64,000 bases of DNA from Auanema rhodensis (Eukaryota > Nematoda > Chromadorea > Rhabditida > Rhabditidae): assembly GCA_964057225.1 (NCBI GenBank), contig OZ059894.1, positions 9,496,131-9,560,130 on the forward strand, read 5' to 3'. Below the pieces are notes generated by a model that saw only the letters and a list, made by a program, of their open reading frames with translations, searched no databases and was not told the origin of the DNA. Of this stretch, positions 12,901 through 25,006 are shown piece after piece. The position numbers and the translations under genes are program-made. Position 1 is the first letter of the stretch; each line of letters starts with the position of its first letter.

Positions 12901-15662
12901 CGAAATGAACATGTTTGTTTGTCTGTTTGTTTAGTATAGCTTATTGTTGGATGCTATAGTACATAGAAAATTGGCTGCTCCTTTTCCCTCTCTCTACCAC
13001 TTTCTCGTACTCTTCTTCTCTGTCTATTCATCTATTTTAAAGAAGCAAAATGTCTTACTTTCTCATTTCATGTCATCAGGTTAATTACCTGCAGTACAGG
13101 TTTTCTTGCTTCTTCTCATGTTCTTCCTCTTCCAATTTTCATCATCGATGTCGTCTTCATCGTCGTTTTTGGGCTCGCTTTCGTTTTTTTTGCTTTTTGA
13201 CGTTTTACTGCCTTTCCTATTGACTAAGGTCTATCTTCGTGTTACTTTATCTGAAAAATATCAATGTTCTAATCTCTGTTATAACTCGATTCATAGAAGA
13301 AACACTATTGTTTATTGAATTTTGCTCTTTGCAGCTTTTCTGATCAAGAGTTATCCAGAAAATTATGTATTTTTTGCTCGATGCGTAAGCTTCCTAACAA
13401 CAAAGATGATCGCTTGAACTGCCTTGTTTGGCTAATAGTCAAATTCAAATTTCCTTGCATCCGTTGAAAAAGGAACAACGTGGAGAACGGCAAATGCGCT
13501 TCCTTTTCACACGTTAACCATCCACATAAACCCATTATTCCACTAATCTCCCCCCTCAAAATCTGATTATTGCCCCTAGGCAATTACCAATTGCTCGGAA
13601 GCCTTGGTATATACGCAATTCGCATTTTCCCACTAACGCCCTTATGCCATTCATATGTATGCACAAACTGAATATTTTTTTTATAGCTTTCCCTTTCTTC
13701 TGTCAAATTCTAAGTTTTCTAATTTTTTAAAAAGTAAGTTGGTTTCAATTCTACAATTAAGTTTCTTCATATAGTTTTGTAAAGTTTCACAAAGAAATAT
13801 GCCGTGTACTGGACGCTAGGGTGTGCCGTAATAGTGGCGGCGTCTCGTTTCGGATGTAATATTCTCGAGAAGCGACTAGTTTCCGTGTTTCTTCGTCGGC
13901 CTTCAGTCACACACATAGACACTCACTCACGCACGTACACACTCGCACACATAGGTCTACACCTTTCAGCTTTCTTCTTATTAAATTCAGCTAGAATCAG
14001 GTGAATTCCGAGCTGTAACCTGCCATTATACTCCTCTTACATATCGGCCTTTCATGTTTTCCTTTTTTAGTTTTATTTGCTTTCGTCTTAATATTGTTGT
14101 ATGCGCTGCTGCATGTAGTTAATGAGAATTCCAAAACCTTATTCATACTATAAAGGACATTTGAGAAGGCTTTGATCCTTGTTTACTCTACCTAGCGCTT
14201 GATTTTCCTTTCTTTCCCTCGTCACTTTCCTTGCCTCTCCTCCAATTTAGTTCGTACTAGTTACAGATCTCCCAAATCTCAAAGACTGGATATGATCGCA
14301 TCATTCCTTTTCTCTTTTAAACGGAATATTTTACTTATAACGCTTATTAAAAAATAGGTTCATCCATTATTAAATTATTATGATCATTCCCCCCTCATTA
14401 TTTTGCCTTTTTTATTAGCCGAAAACACTTCTTGTAATATGCTGTAGGCAATTAATTTCCTTTTCTAACTTTATATTTATGCTATGAACACGCTCTCATA
14501 TTATGAACTTTCCTTTTTGGTTTTCTGTTCAGAATGCTTATTTTGTTGACCTTTAACATTACCACAAGAAATATTGTCAGTTATTGTGCTATCGCATTCC
14601 TAAAAAGCTTAGTTCGTCCACTTCAATCATGCTGTTTATGTGAGCTGGAAAACCTACATATATCCCTGTTTCAACTTGCGTCTTCTGTCTATTTCTTATC
14701 CCTAGAGCCTGAATTCTCTTTTCTTGTTCTTAGTTTTGCTTGTTCCGGACAGCATGTTCACTTTAAACTTTCATTTTTTTTTCTTAGGAAAAGTCTACCT
14801 CTTTACTTCACATTTTCTTCATTCCCCATCTCTATTCCAAGTTTTTGTTTTTAAACTTTGGTCGTCATTGTACATGTGATACAGGTAAGATGTGTATGTG
14901 CCTTATCACTGTTCTTGTCTTCTCGCCCATTATGTTTTCACTCCCCTAATCATTCACAGTGGTAATAGAATTGGAGCTCTGTGCTCTTTGCTCACGTTTC
15001 CTTCAAACTATGAACTTTTCAATTATTTTTGTTCCATTTATCATTATTGAATCTTTATTTTCATTGTTTCTCGCTTCCTATTTTGCTATATCGATGTTCA
15101 ATTGATATAACAAGTATCTTCTCCACCACATATTCAGTAGCATCGACAGCGGAATATGTCTGTTCTCGTTTATTTTTCAAATTTAGATCATGTGCCATTG
15201 AGAATGACCTTGACAATGATCATTCGAACTCTCTCTCTCTTTTTCTCTCCCTCTTTCTCTTTTTGCCTTTCTCTCCTTTTTTCTTTGTAAACGCAATTCT
15301 CTCTCTATCTTCTATATTCCTTTTTTAAAATTTTTATTTCTTTTAATATTCCCGTTTATACTTGAGATGTTATTAAAGCTCTCAGCTTTTGAACTTGTAC
15401 TCGGTACATATTTTTATATTTTTTGTCTTTTTTATTTACTTTTCTTTCTTATCTTATTAGTTCTTATGCATATAATAGATATATTGAGAGACACATATAG
15501 TTTTCGATGTTTTTTTCTTTCAGCGAGTTCTATTTCTCTTAAGCAATTATCAATAAAGTTTGACAACTTGTTAGAGGTAAGGTTTTCTTCTTCTCACTTC
15601 GTTAAAAAAAACTTTTGTTCTCCTCTTCTCTCTGTCTTACTCAGTGCTCTTCTGTTTCAGTA

Positions 15663-17665
15663 ATGTGGACAGTTTCGTTAGAAGGAGGTCCTCGACGTGT
15701 GAATCATGCTGCCGTAGCCATTGGAGATAACGTGAGTTTCTATTTGCTCCTGGAATTCGTAGTTCGGAGCATCATCTTCATCACGAACATTTTAGGTTTA
15801 TTCTTTTGGTGGCTACTGTAGTGGTGAACCCATGGACGCTGACAACCCAATCGATATACATGTCCTGAATTCAAGTAAGTTTATAAATTTCCAATTTTCG
15901 GATAACTATTTCGACGATGGTACAATAATTCTTTTCTTTTCCATAAAAGTACGTGCTTTTTAATTCAATTTTTCTTAAGGAACTTATCGATGGCGCCTTC
16001 TCAAGGCTAGAGAACCAGATTATGGAGTTCGCGCAGAAAGTTCAATGGATGGTAGTGAATTTGAGGTAAAATAATCTTTAGTATTCTGTTTCCTATTTTC
16101 TTTGACAAGCAAGTCACGTTTTTGCTCTGACACATACATGTTATAGAACAGTCTCCATGACGAGGAAACAGGCAGTTTCCACTCAAAATCCTTCCCATAT
16201 CAAAGGTAACGTGACTGATTTTGGCTCATAAACTGTTTTTTATCTTCAGATATGGTCATACTGTAGTGGTTTATAATAACAAGGCTTATTTATGGGGAGG
16301 AAGAAATGATGAGTCGGGAGCAATTAATGTTCTTCATGAATTTGATCCTGGTGTGTGACTTATGTGTCTCGATCAGTAATATTATTCTTTGGTTTCAGAA
16401 ACATTGACCTGGAGAATTATTCCAGCTACTGGAAGAGTTCCACCAGCTAGAGATGGACATTCAGCGATCGTTGTTGGTGACAAGGTTTTAGCAACCTTCA
16501 CCGCTTAGTTGTAATGTTATCACCTTTGCAGATGTATATGTTTGGCGGATTTGAAGAAGATGCCCAGCGATTTAGTCAGGAAACTTACGTTTTTGACTTT
16601 AAAACATCCAATTGGAGCGAGATGAGAACTTCAGTATGTTTTTTGTTTTTTTTGTTTCTATATAGTTAGCATTTTAAAGGGATTCCCTCCTTTGTGGCGT
16701 GATTTCCATACTGCAGTTGGAATAGGGAATATGATGTATGTATTTGGAGGTCGTAGCGATCAAATGGGACAGGTTTATCATTACAATTCAATTAATTTAA
16801 TTTTTTTACAAATATTTAGTATCATTCCACTAGAGATGTTTACTGTGATCGTTTGAAAGCTCTTGATTTAACTACTGGCGAATGGATTGAGCCTGTGGTC
16901 AAAGGTGAAAAACCATCCGGAAGAAGAAGTCATTCTGCCTGTAAGTAATGAACTTTCGATCACTTTACTAAGTTTTTTTACATTAAAGGGGAATATAACG
17001 GAAAGATGTACATATTTGGCGGATTCCTAGGAACTAAAAACGAACATTATAACGACCTGTATTGCTATGACCCCCAAACTTGTGCCTGGACAAAGATCAA
17101 GGTAAGCTTCTAGGTCCCATAGTGCAGACGATGTCGTGGAAATACTTTCATTTTACATAAACACTCGTATTTAGGCCCGTGGTCTTCTTGAATCTCCAAG
17201 CCCTCGTAGAAGACAGTGCACTGTTGTTGTTGGAGATAGAGTATACTTATTCGGTGGAACTATGTAAGTGTTTTTTTGCTCTGTCCCACTAATTCGATTG
17301 CTATTTGAATGAAAATTAAATAAAAAACTTATTTTCAGGCCAGTTGCTGGACAAACTGCCGGTCTTGTTGATTTGGCAGATTTATATGTTTATGATTACG
17401 GTGAGTTCAAATAATGTTATTGCAAATATATTGTTATTTCTTTCGTTTCCAGCTCCAAGCTTATTCAATATTGCTGCCCAAAATGTCATTAGACGAGGTC
17501 TAAGACCTTTAGCTCAACCATACTTACCTCATGATATCAAGTAAGATTTTCATATATTTTAGAACTTATTAATATTTTTTTCTTTTCAGCCAAGAACTCC
17601 GTTTTTTGACAACTCCTAATGCAATTTCTAACCCTCCTGCAATCAGACATGATGTAGCTGGATAA
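15663..17665 (+). CDS. KLHDC3: Kelch-repeat protein, KLHDC3 (Peas) orthologue
   Basis: Fourteen exons give exactly 407 aa. The start, MWTVSLEGGPRRVNHAA, matches the start of animal KLHDC3, and the end runs through YLPHDIKQELRFLTTPN as in that family. About six Kelch blades are visible, each with a Gly-Gly pair: YSFGGYCSG, LWGGRND, MFGGFEED, VFGGRSDQ, IFGGFLG and LFGGT. Vertebrate KLHDC3 is a substrate receptor for CUL2 E3 ligases that read C-terminal degrons, and Drosophila Peas is testis-enriched. Whether the nematode protein does the same is inference. Introns are 45-110 nt. Exon 1 begins 3 nt after a TTTCAG-like acceptor, so the mRNA is probably trans-spliced or has an upstream non-coding exon. 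RCE1 follows on the same strand 338 bp downstream. Confidence 0.95.
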
Positions 17666-18002
17666 ACCCCTCAGATGTATCTAATTTTACTACCTCCTGA
17701 TATACCTTTTTGAGATTTTTCTATGCAAACGACAAAAAATTAATTGTGATTGTATATACGCATGTATCATGCTAAAAACGAGTACTTTAAGTTTTTAGGA
17801 ATTCTTATTGTTTGATTATTTTTTTCAAAGAACAGCATTGCTGACATCTTTTCAATTGTCGCAAAATGAGCTGTTTTGCTACATATTAGTCCATAATATT
17901 ATACGGGCCTTCCGATCTATCATTTTGAAAAAGACCTACCCTTTTTGTAAGTTAGGCACTTTGTGAGATCAGTTTCTCATTAATCAATTGTTTCTTGTTG
18001 AA

Positions 18003-19339
18003 ATGAATAAAGTTTCAATTATTATCTTCGTTTTGTTATCTTTTATTTTCATAGTTGAGCTCTTACATAATATCGACATCAACATTATTAATTATTACAT
18101 TGAAATTGCACAGAAGGATCTCATGGGGTTTTACCTGGTGGCAACTTCAGCATTACTTCCTTTCTCATACGTGGGGCTTTTGCATTTAGCTGATAGAAAT
18201 GGAACAGATAGAAATAATCCTAATTCCGTGAAAAGGCGGTATGTGTTCATATACCGTTATCATCATTGCTAGTCATCCTTTAGCTGTCTCGGTGCTGTAA
18301 CATGTTGCGCAATCTCTGTAGGTTTGACATACAATATTTTGAAATATATGGTATTCAATTTACTTCAATTCTTTACACCATTACACAATTGTTTGCAGAG
18401 GGTTGAAGCACCTTTAAGTTTTATGGGATTTAGATGGTCGGGAATAGTTAACGCAATAGTATATCCTACCATACTAGTCAATCTTCTATATGCTGGTCAA
18501 TGGTTGTTGTTATATCATGATGGGTACTTTAAAACTTTTTTCTGTAAGTTTATAACTCGTAAACATGTCATATACATGCACAGCACATATACTTTATGCT
18601 AATTTACGTGTAGCATCATTTCATTTTGAACTCGGCGTTCAAGCAGATCGGTTGCATGTCAATTTTCTTTTTCGACTATAGCTCATTCATGTTTTTCAGC
18701 TTTGAAACAGTGGGTTTTGAGTTTCAAAGATGTTTGCTGGATTCGTGATGCTATTCTCGTGAGTTCTATTTGTTTGAAATAGAAAATAATGTTAACGGTT
18801 CTAGGCGCCTTTGACTGAAGAAATCACGTTCAGAGCTTGTTCTACAGCTCTACTTGCTCAGTATTTCGGGTTCACCACAACAATATTGGTTGCTCCACTA
18901 TTTTTCAGTCTCAGTCACCTTCATCACATTGGCGATGACGGTCGACGAGGATACACTTTGAAAGAAGCCCTTTTACGCAGAAGTATGTTTTCAAAATTTA
19001 ATTTTAAATTTGAATGAGAAGACTTCATATTCGACTGTTATAGGCTTCCAATGTTTATACACATATGTGTTCGGGCTGTACTCTAGTTATCTTTTTTTAT
19101 CCACTCGGCATGTTGTAGCACCAATAATCACACACGCATTTTGTAACTCTCTGGGTTTGCCGCTTTTCTCAGAAATCGGTTTGAATTATTTTTATGTAAT
19201 AATGTGAGGAATGCTGCTACTTTCAGATACGTTTCCGAAGAAGTCAACCAGGATAGCATTGTGGTCTATCTTCGTACTTGGCATGTTCGGCTTTGTTGGA
19301 GGGCTGCGCCCATTGACAAATTCTAACTTGTATCTCTAG
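18003..19339 (+). CDS. RCE1: CAAX prenyl protease 2 (RCE1 / FCE-2)
   Basis: Six exons (18003-18238, 18284-18543, 18700-18758, 18805-18982, 19044-19178, 19227-19339) give 326 aa with several hydrophobic segments. RCE1 is an ER integral membrane endoprotease that removes the -aaX tripeptide from prenylated proteins such as Ras and Rho before carboxyl methylation. The family's catalytic motifs are present: APLTEEITFRAC with the Glu-Glu pair, the SLSHLHH histidine motif, and HAFCNSLG. The C-terminal GLRPLTNSNLY matches the family's end. The N-terminus starts with a short lumenal stretch and a hydrophobic helix. The gene may be cotranscribed with KLHDC3, but the 338-bp gap is longer than a classical SL2 spacing, so that is only a possibility. 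Confidence 0.95.
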
Positions 19340-19633
19340 GTTTTCAACTACTCTCATATTCATAATGAGAACTGGCTTTATACGTCATACTATCCTGACA
19401 CATATTAAAAAAATTTATTTTAACTTATTATGTAAATTATTCATAAACATTTATATAAATGAGATCTTTTTTTTAAATTATTTTTTAAAATTATAAATAA
19501 AATATGATAATAAGACACTTCGTTAGAACCCCATAGGATATAGACGGCTTAGAATGATTTCAAAAAAAATCTAAAGATAAAGGAGAAGTACTACCGAATT
19601 CTGCCAAATTTTCATATTATGTTTCTCATTAGA

Positions 19634-22600
19634 CTAGTCTGAACATTGGAAGTATGGACCAGAATCATATGTTGTAGCTTGTCCATCAGGGAAACGTGTG
19701 TACTTAGTACCATGGTCATTCTAAAAAAATTTTAATCTTCGATGCAAATTTAGAAAAACTGCTTACCTCATCCAGTATCCGGGTCTCTTCTTCGTCTTTT
19801 ATGAAGAAACGGGTCAAATTCAGCTGTGGAACATCGTATAGAGTTGCCAAGAATAACATCATACAGCATAATCCAACTAATAAATATACTGAAATGACAA
19901 AGATTCAGTTACAACCTGAGAGTTTCAATGCATTACCTGTTGCTCCAACTTTGTATAAACTACGAAATGGAGCATCTGGTCTATCACCAGGTTCATAATC
20001 TCCTGAAACAATACATTTTCATTAAAATATTTAAAGAAATTGATATAGAATACCTAAACCAATTGTTGTTAAAGACACAAAGCAATAGTAGAAAGCATCC
20101 AAGAAACTCCATTCCGGTTCGATACAGGTGAATATATAAGCTGGAATGACAAAAACAAAGACGAGTAGAAGAAGAGAGACTGTCAATAAGTGAAACATCT
20201 GCAAATATTTGTTAAATTTACAAAATTGTGAGGTCATATCGTACCTGAATTTGACCAGCATGGAACAAATTGGCTAATTTGGTATTTAAGTAACCTCTAA
20301 GCCATTGAGATGGTGTCTTTAAACGTGCTACTATAGCCGATAGAAAAGCCAATGTGAGAGGAATTCCTGAAAGTTTGATTTAAAAATAATAGTTGACTTC
20401 TGAAGTTATTAATACCTATGATGCAATACACGATGGTAAACAGTTTACCATGTTCTGTACGAGGAGAAACTCTACCATATCCTGTAAGAGAGATATCGTA
20501 ATCTTCTGGATTCAACATCTAATTTCAGGAAACATACCTACAGTACTGATCAAGGTTCCTGAAAAGAAGAAAGCCTGACCAAATGACCAATTCGGATTGT
20601 TCGACATGTTCTTCTCAACCCATATCCCATTGAGTGTTGCATCGCGAATATCATCAAACAAGCGATCAATCTCTGATTCTGAAATATAAAATCATGATAA
20701 TGATAATGCTTCAAGTTTCAGAGTATTAGGATGGTTGAGGGAAAATAGTGTTGTTGTCAGAGAACTTTAGACGGTTTCCCTTACGCGGACAATTCGTTGC
20801 CACTTTGAATCGTTCAACAGCTATCTGGAACCGATCTCTAGCTTCTATCTCATGCTGAAGTTCTGCTGATAGAAACAGAAAAGCTCCAGCTGTTACATAA
20901 AGTATAATGACAATGATTCCCAGAAAGATTAAAGACAAATCTCCACTTCGCATCTAGAGAGAAATGACATCATTTCAGATAGTACGCTAGAAAGAAAACA
21001 GAAAAAGAGAAATTACAAGAAGTTTCTCGAAGTTTAATCTTCAATACTTCAAATAAAAAGTTTCAATTGAACCAAAGTAAAAGGTGAAAAAATTAAAATT
21101 AAAGATAAAATTCTATATAATCCAAAGGAAATTCATTTATAAGCTGATAAATGGAAATCAAATACTTTGAACTTATAAACATACATAGTTCATAGATTAT
21201 CTATAATTTGCAAAAAAAAGGAAATAATTATGCGTATAAATAAAAAAAATGAATATAATCAATGTCGATTTGTTTAGAATAATTAAGAATTGATTAATAG
21301 ATAAGATATGAATTATATCAAAAATACACACAATAGTAGAAGATAGAGAGAGAGAGAGAGTAGAAAGAGAAAGAGGGAGGGAGGAAGAAGAGATGTTAAC
21401 AAAATAATTTCTGCTCAAAATATGATTCAGATCAATAATCTTTTTTTTTGTTCTTTTCCCAAAGGCTAAATATATAGTTTTGGTCAAAAATGATTATAGA
21501 TTGACAATAGATTTTTTTCTTCCGTAACCTCTCTCTCTCTAGCTCTCTCTCTCTCTAGCTCCCTCTCTCTCTCTGTCTATCTCTCTCTCTAACTCTCTCT
21601 CCACTTGTCTTGCCTCCTGTACAGCTGATAACACCGTTCCTCCCCTCTTATTCTGACCAATTTCTTCATTTTTTTTCTCCTTTTCCAATCACAATACATA
21701 TTTTCTCGCGAATTCTAAAAGTTCCATTTAGTCGAGCAATTTTTGTGCAAAATAAAGAAAATAGTGAAAATAGCTGTTTTCGCCTAAGCGCGTTATTCCG
21801 TCTGATTGGTATATTAGCTCAGCTCCATTTTTTTTGAAACATAATACCGAGTGAAAATGGGAAAAACAACATTTTACATTACCAATAAATCATATATCAA
21901 ATCATTATTTGCTTTAACATGAAGCTTTCTTCTCATCGACACGTAATTTCTGCTGAATAATCGCATTCTGTATGTAGTCAGCTCATCGAATCCAGCAAGA
22001 TTTGTCTTTTTTTAATTTAATATCTTTCAACTTGACTATGAGCTTAATCTCAGTTATTATTTCAAAGTTAATGAATAAGCTTTTTAGTTTTAATTTAAAT
22101 ATATATGAAATGTTTAATTAATGAGAAAACTACCTGGAATTCCTGCTTGAATCAATCTTTCTGTCCATTGATCTCTATATTCTTTGTATGTTTCACGCTC
22201 AATACGCTCCAATGGATATTCCAATCTGAATATTCGTTCTTCATTCAAAACTTTGTTTATTTGCAAGTAAAAAATATGTATTTATTTCTATTTTTCATAA
22301 AAAAAATTGAAAAATACGCCTCAGGAACAAAGTTTAAAATAATTTTGAAACCCAACCGGTTAGAATGCACCCATCCCGCTCCACCCCACGTTACGCTAAT
22401 GAGAATGACGTGTAGCATACGTGGGAAAAACAGGTTGAAGTAAGTTTCAAGCTTCAAGTTTTGTATATGTGGACATACGTGTATATATATATATATGGAG
22501 AATAATGAAGAAAATTATGTTTTTTCATGGTTTAAGTTGTGAAATTTGCATTTATAACTCGAATTCACCTCACAAACACTACAGCTCCAATGAAGAGATA

Positions 22601-22755
22601 GATGAGCATAGACAGAGCTCCCACACCCAGCCGGCGATTTGATTCTCGTCCATCAAACGTGGGAAGAACCTAGAACAGAGCGAATAAGATGAAAATAATT
22701 GTGGAACGAACAAAATATTTACCTCATTGTTAACGGAAAAAATCTGTAATCCCAT
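19634..22755 (-). CDS. two-pore-domain K+ channel, TWIK (KCNK1)-like
   Basis: The full-length form has ten exons and 324 aa: 22755-22723, 22669-22569, 22225-22134, 20678-20538, 20481-20416, 20366-20245, 20198-20054, 20002-19937, 19888-19767, 19720-19634. It encodes TM1 ([15 protein letters not shown]), the extracellular cap helix beginning [11 protein letters not shown], pore 1 with [17 protein letters not shown]2 and TM3, pore 2 with TTIGLGDYEPG, TM4 and a short C-terminus. Sequence around pore 2 and TM4 ([17 protein letters not shown]) is closest to KCNK1. Both selectivity filters are intact, so a dimeric background K+ channel is expected. Nematodes have dozens of such twk genes; which one this is cannot be said. 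An alternative first coding exon is listed separately. Confidence 0.93.
20785..20953 (-). CDS. alternative first coding exon of the K+ channel (TM1-cap cassette B)
   Basis: This 169-nt exon encodes 56 aa beginning [12 protein letters not shown], a hydrophobic helix, and a second cap-helix start ([11 protein letters not shown]). It is a complete replacement for the TM1 and early-cap exons at 22134-22669. Its donor leaves one nucleotide (TGT CCG C), the same phase as the donor of exon 22225-22134, and both join cleanly to the exon starting at 20678. An in-frame stop lies directly upstream of its ATG, so it is best read as an alternative start giving a 305-aa isoform. An acceptor-like TCTCTCTAG also abuts the ATG, which could serve trans-splicing. 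Confidence 0.8.
21530..21600. repeat. CT-rich tract
   Basis: Interrupted CT repeats in the large intron of the K+ channel gene, between the two alternative N-terminal cassettes. A GA run of about 20 bp lies nearby at 21342-21362. Confidence 0.85.
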
Positions 22756-22949
22756 AGTGAGTCTAAGATTTCTCTTTTGTTTGAGGTTATTGAAGTGAAA
22801 GCTAGAAGATTTATGTATATATGTGATGGATAATGTATTCTGAAAAGCTAACAAGGCAATGAGAGACATAAAGTATTTGGAATAGTTAACCATGAATAGA
22901 AACAAAAAAGTTCGATTTTAAGAGACATGAGTGTTGAACAGAGTTGGAA

Positions 22950-22950
<1 letters not shown>

Positions 22951-22994
<44 letters not shown>

Positions 22995-23030
22995 GAGAGA
23001 AAGAGAGAGAGAGAAAGAAGGGGAGAGAGA
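22951..23030. repeat. (GA)n purine tract
   Basis: Interrupted GA repeats with occasional GGG and AAA, about 80 bp long, upstream of the K+ channel start. Confidence 0.9.
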
Positions 23031-24928
23031 TTGAAGAAATAGAAAACAAACTTTGATTTTTCTTAGAAAATTGACCATTCATGGTAGTGTAGTGAGTAAT
23101 GATGAAGTCAATAATTGAAGGCCAAAATAAATTATATTAAAGCTAACACGTTAAAATACGGATTTCCTTTGTTTTTCTTTGAAAAAAAGAAATTTTTTCT
23201 CCAAAATTCAGCATTTTCATACAATGTGAAAGCGATGGTGTAAATGAAAACTAAGGCTTGTTGAGATAATGAAATGAAAAGGATTGTCGGAAAGCGAAGA
23301 GAAAAGAAGGAAACGATTCTTATTACATCAAATACTATTCTCAAAAGCTGTTCAACCTAATGATGCTGTTTCTAAGTAAGACAAATACATAAATATTGAG
23401 AATTCTTAAGCTGTATAAGGTTTTTTGGAAAAAAAAGTTTGTTGAGAAACTTTTTGAAACAGCATAAAAAATAAGTTGAATAGCTTTCATGAGAAGAACA
23501 AAGAAACCAAATGAAGCTGGAACGAGAGCTATTTCGGCAATTGTATTTTCCTAAATTAGAAACACAAAATCAAGAAATATTATATAAATATATAAATATA
23601 TAAATATATATATATATAACTATATGTATATATTTTCTATTATAGTTGTGAAAAGAGAGAAGAAAAGAAGTAAAATATTCATTGTCGAAGTGCCAACTGA
23701 ATTTTCTTGATAATTTATTTTTTTCGCTCGAAATGAGGTAATAATTAGCTTCTAACTTTCTAATAATATTCAATGACGCACTTCCAAGTGAAGTATTAAA
23801 ATTTTGTTTTGTTTTTCTTTTCAAATATGAAGAAAATATTTAAGAAATTTGTATAAATTGACGAAAATTTAAAATCAAAATGTCAAACATGTTGGCAGCA
23901 TGAGAGGGGATAAGATCTAGAATGTCAGGAAGACAACAACGCTCTTCAACTGCTTAAGCATCAATTCAAAAGCAATTTAAAAAAAAAAGTTCGAGAGTAG
24001 AATGAGCTTAAAAGATTGAATTTTTTAAACTATAAAGGAAAACTAGCTACGACGACAATATTTCCGAATAAGGTAAGCTGGTTAGCATCACAAGTTAGCC
24101 ACTGAAGTTTGTGCTGTTCTCAGTTTCAGGAAGAAACATGGTTACTTCTCGCATCTTCGGATAAACTGCTCACTCATACTTTCAGTCTACTTGCTTCTCT
24201 GTTCTGTGCTTGTTCTCCATCACTCCTCCCTCTCTTTTTGTTTCTTTCTCTGTGTCTCTACTTCTCTCACTAGTTTGCTCATTCTTTTCTCATTCACGTT
24301 TTCCTCCACCTCAACTTATTTCCAACTTCTTTATGCTCTCTGCTTCTTAATTTTTTTTCTCCAAAAGAGCAGCTAAGACATTGAATATTGAATCTGGTGC
24401 ACCGGCAATTATGTATAATCGTCAAGCAGTATCCTTTGAGATGGGAAATAAATATTGTTAGCATGATTCGAAAATTATTTCCGGCAGACGTGCTGTAAAT
24501 ACAGCTCCCAGATTAGAAGAACAAGCACAAAAAAGAAATGAACGAATATTCCGGAATAAACTTAATGGTTAAGGGCAGACAGCATTATATCAAACCATTC
24601 CAGACGTTTTTCATTCATTCTTCTTCTTCTTTTCTTCTTCTTTTTCTTTTCTTCTTCTTGTTCTTGAATGCTTAGAGAGATACAAAGTAATGTTGTCTTG
24701 AAGAACTAAAGTGTCTTCAAAGAGAATGCATGCTAGTACTAGAATAGCTCTCTTTCATTCAAAACAGGAAACTGAGATGCTGGAAGTATAAGGACCAAAA
24801 GGAAGAGCGTTTTGCATGAGACACGTGGCACTGGAAATGTTGCTTCATGTTAGAAGCATGCTCATCAGAGTCTAACTAAACTAAGCAGATAAAATAAAAG
24901 ACTGAAACTTAGAAAGATAGATATGAAT

Positions 24929-24930
<2 letters not shown>

Positions 24931-25000
<70 letters not shown>
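24931..25000. repeat. (AG)35 microsatellite
   Basis: A pure AG dinucleotide run of about 70 bp followed by interrupted AAAGAGGGGGG sequence to 25018. It is the longest uninterrupted microsatellite in the window. Confidence 0.95.

Positions 25001-25006
<6 letters not shown>

Larger units (their letters stand above)
3862..15662. other. 11.8-kb block without a recognisable gene
   Basis: Both strands were read; only short frames are open, and most of these are translations of CT-rich tracts. No conserved domain, tRNA or transposon signature was found. Long pyrimidine-rich stretches dominate at 5.7-6.1, 9.85-9.95, 11.8-12.1 and 15.2-15.3 kb. Several intervals are less AT-rich and more complex (about 6.3-6.55, 10.0-10.6, 11.55-11.75, 12.1-12.6 and 13.8-14.0 kb) and could be regulatory elements or non-coding exons. 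Intergenic gaps elsewhere in the dense parts of this window are mostly under 1 kb, so the size is unusual. Confidence 0.5.
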
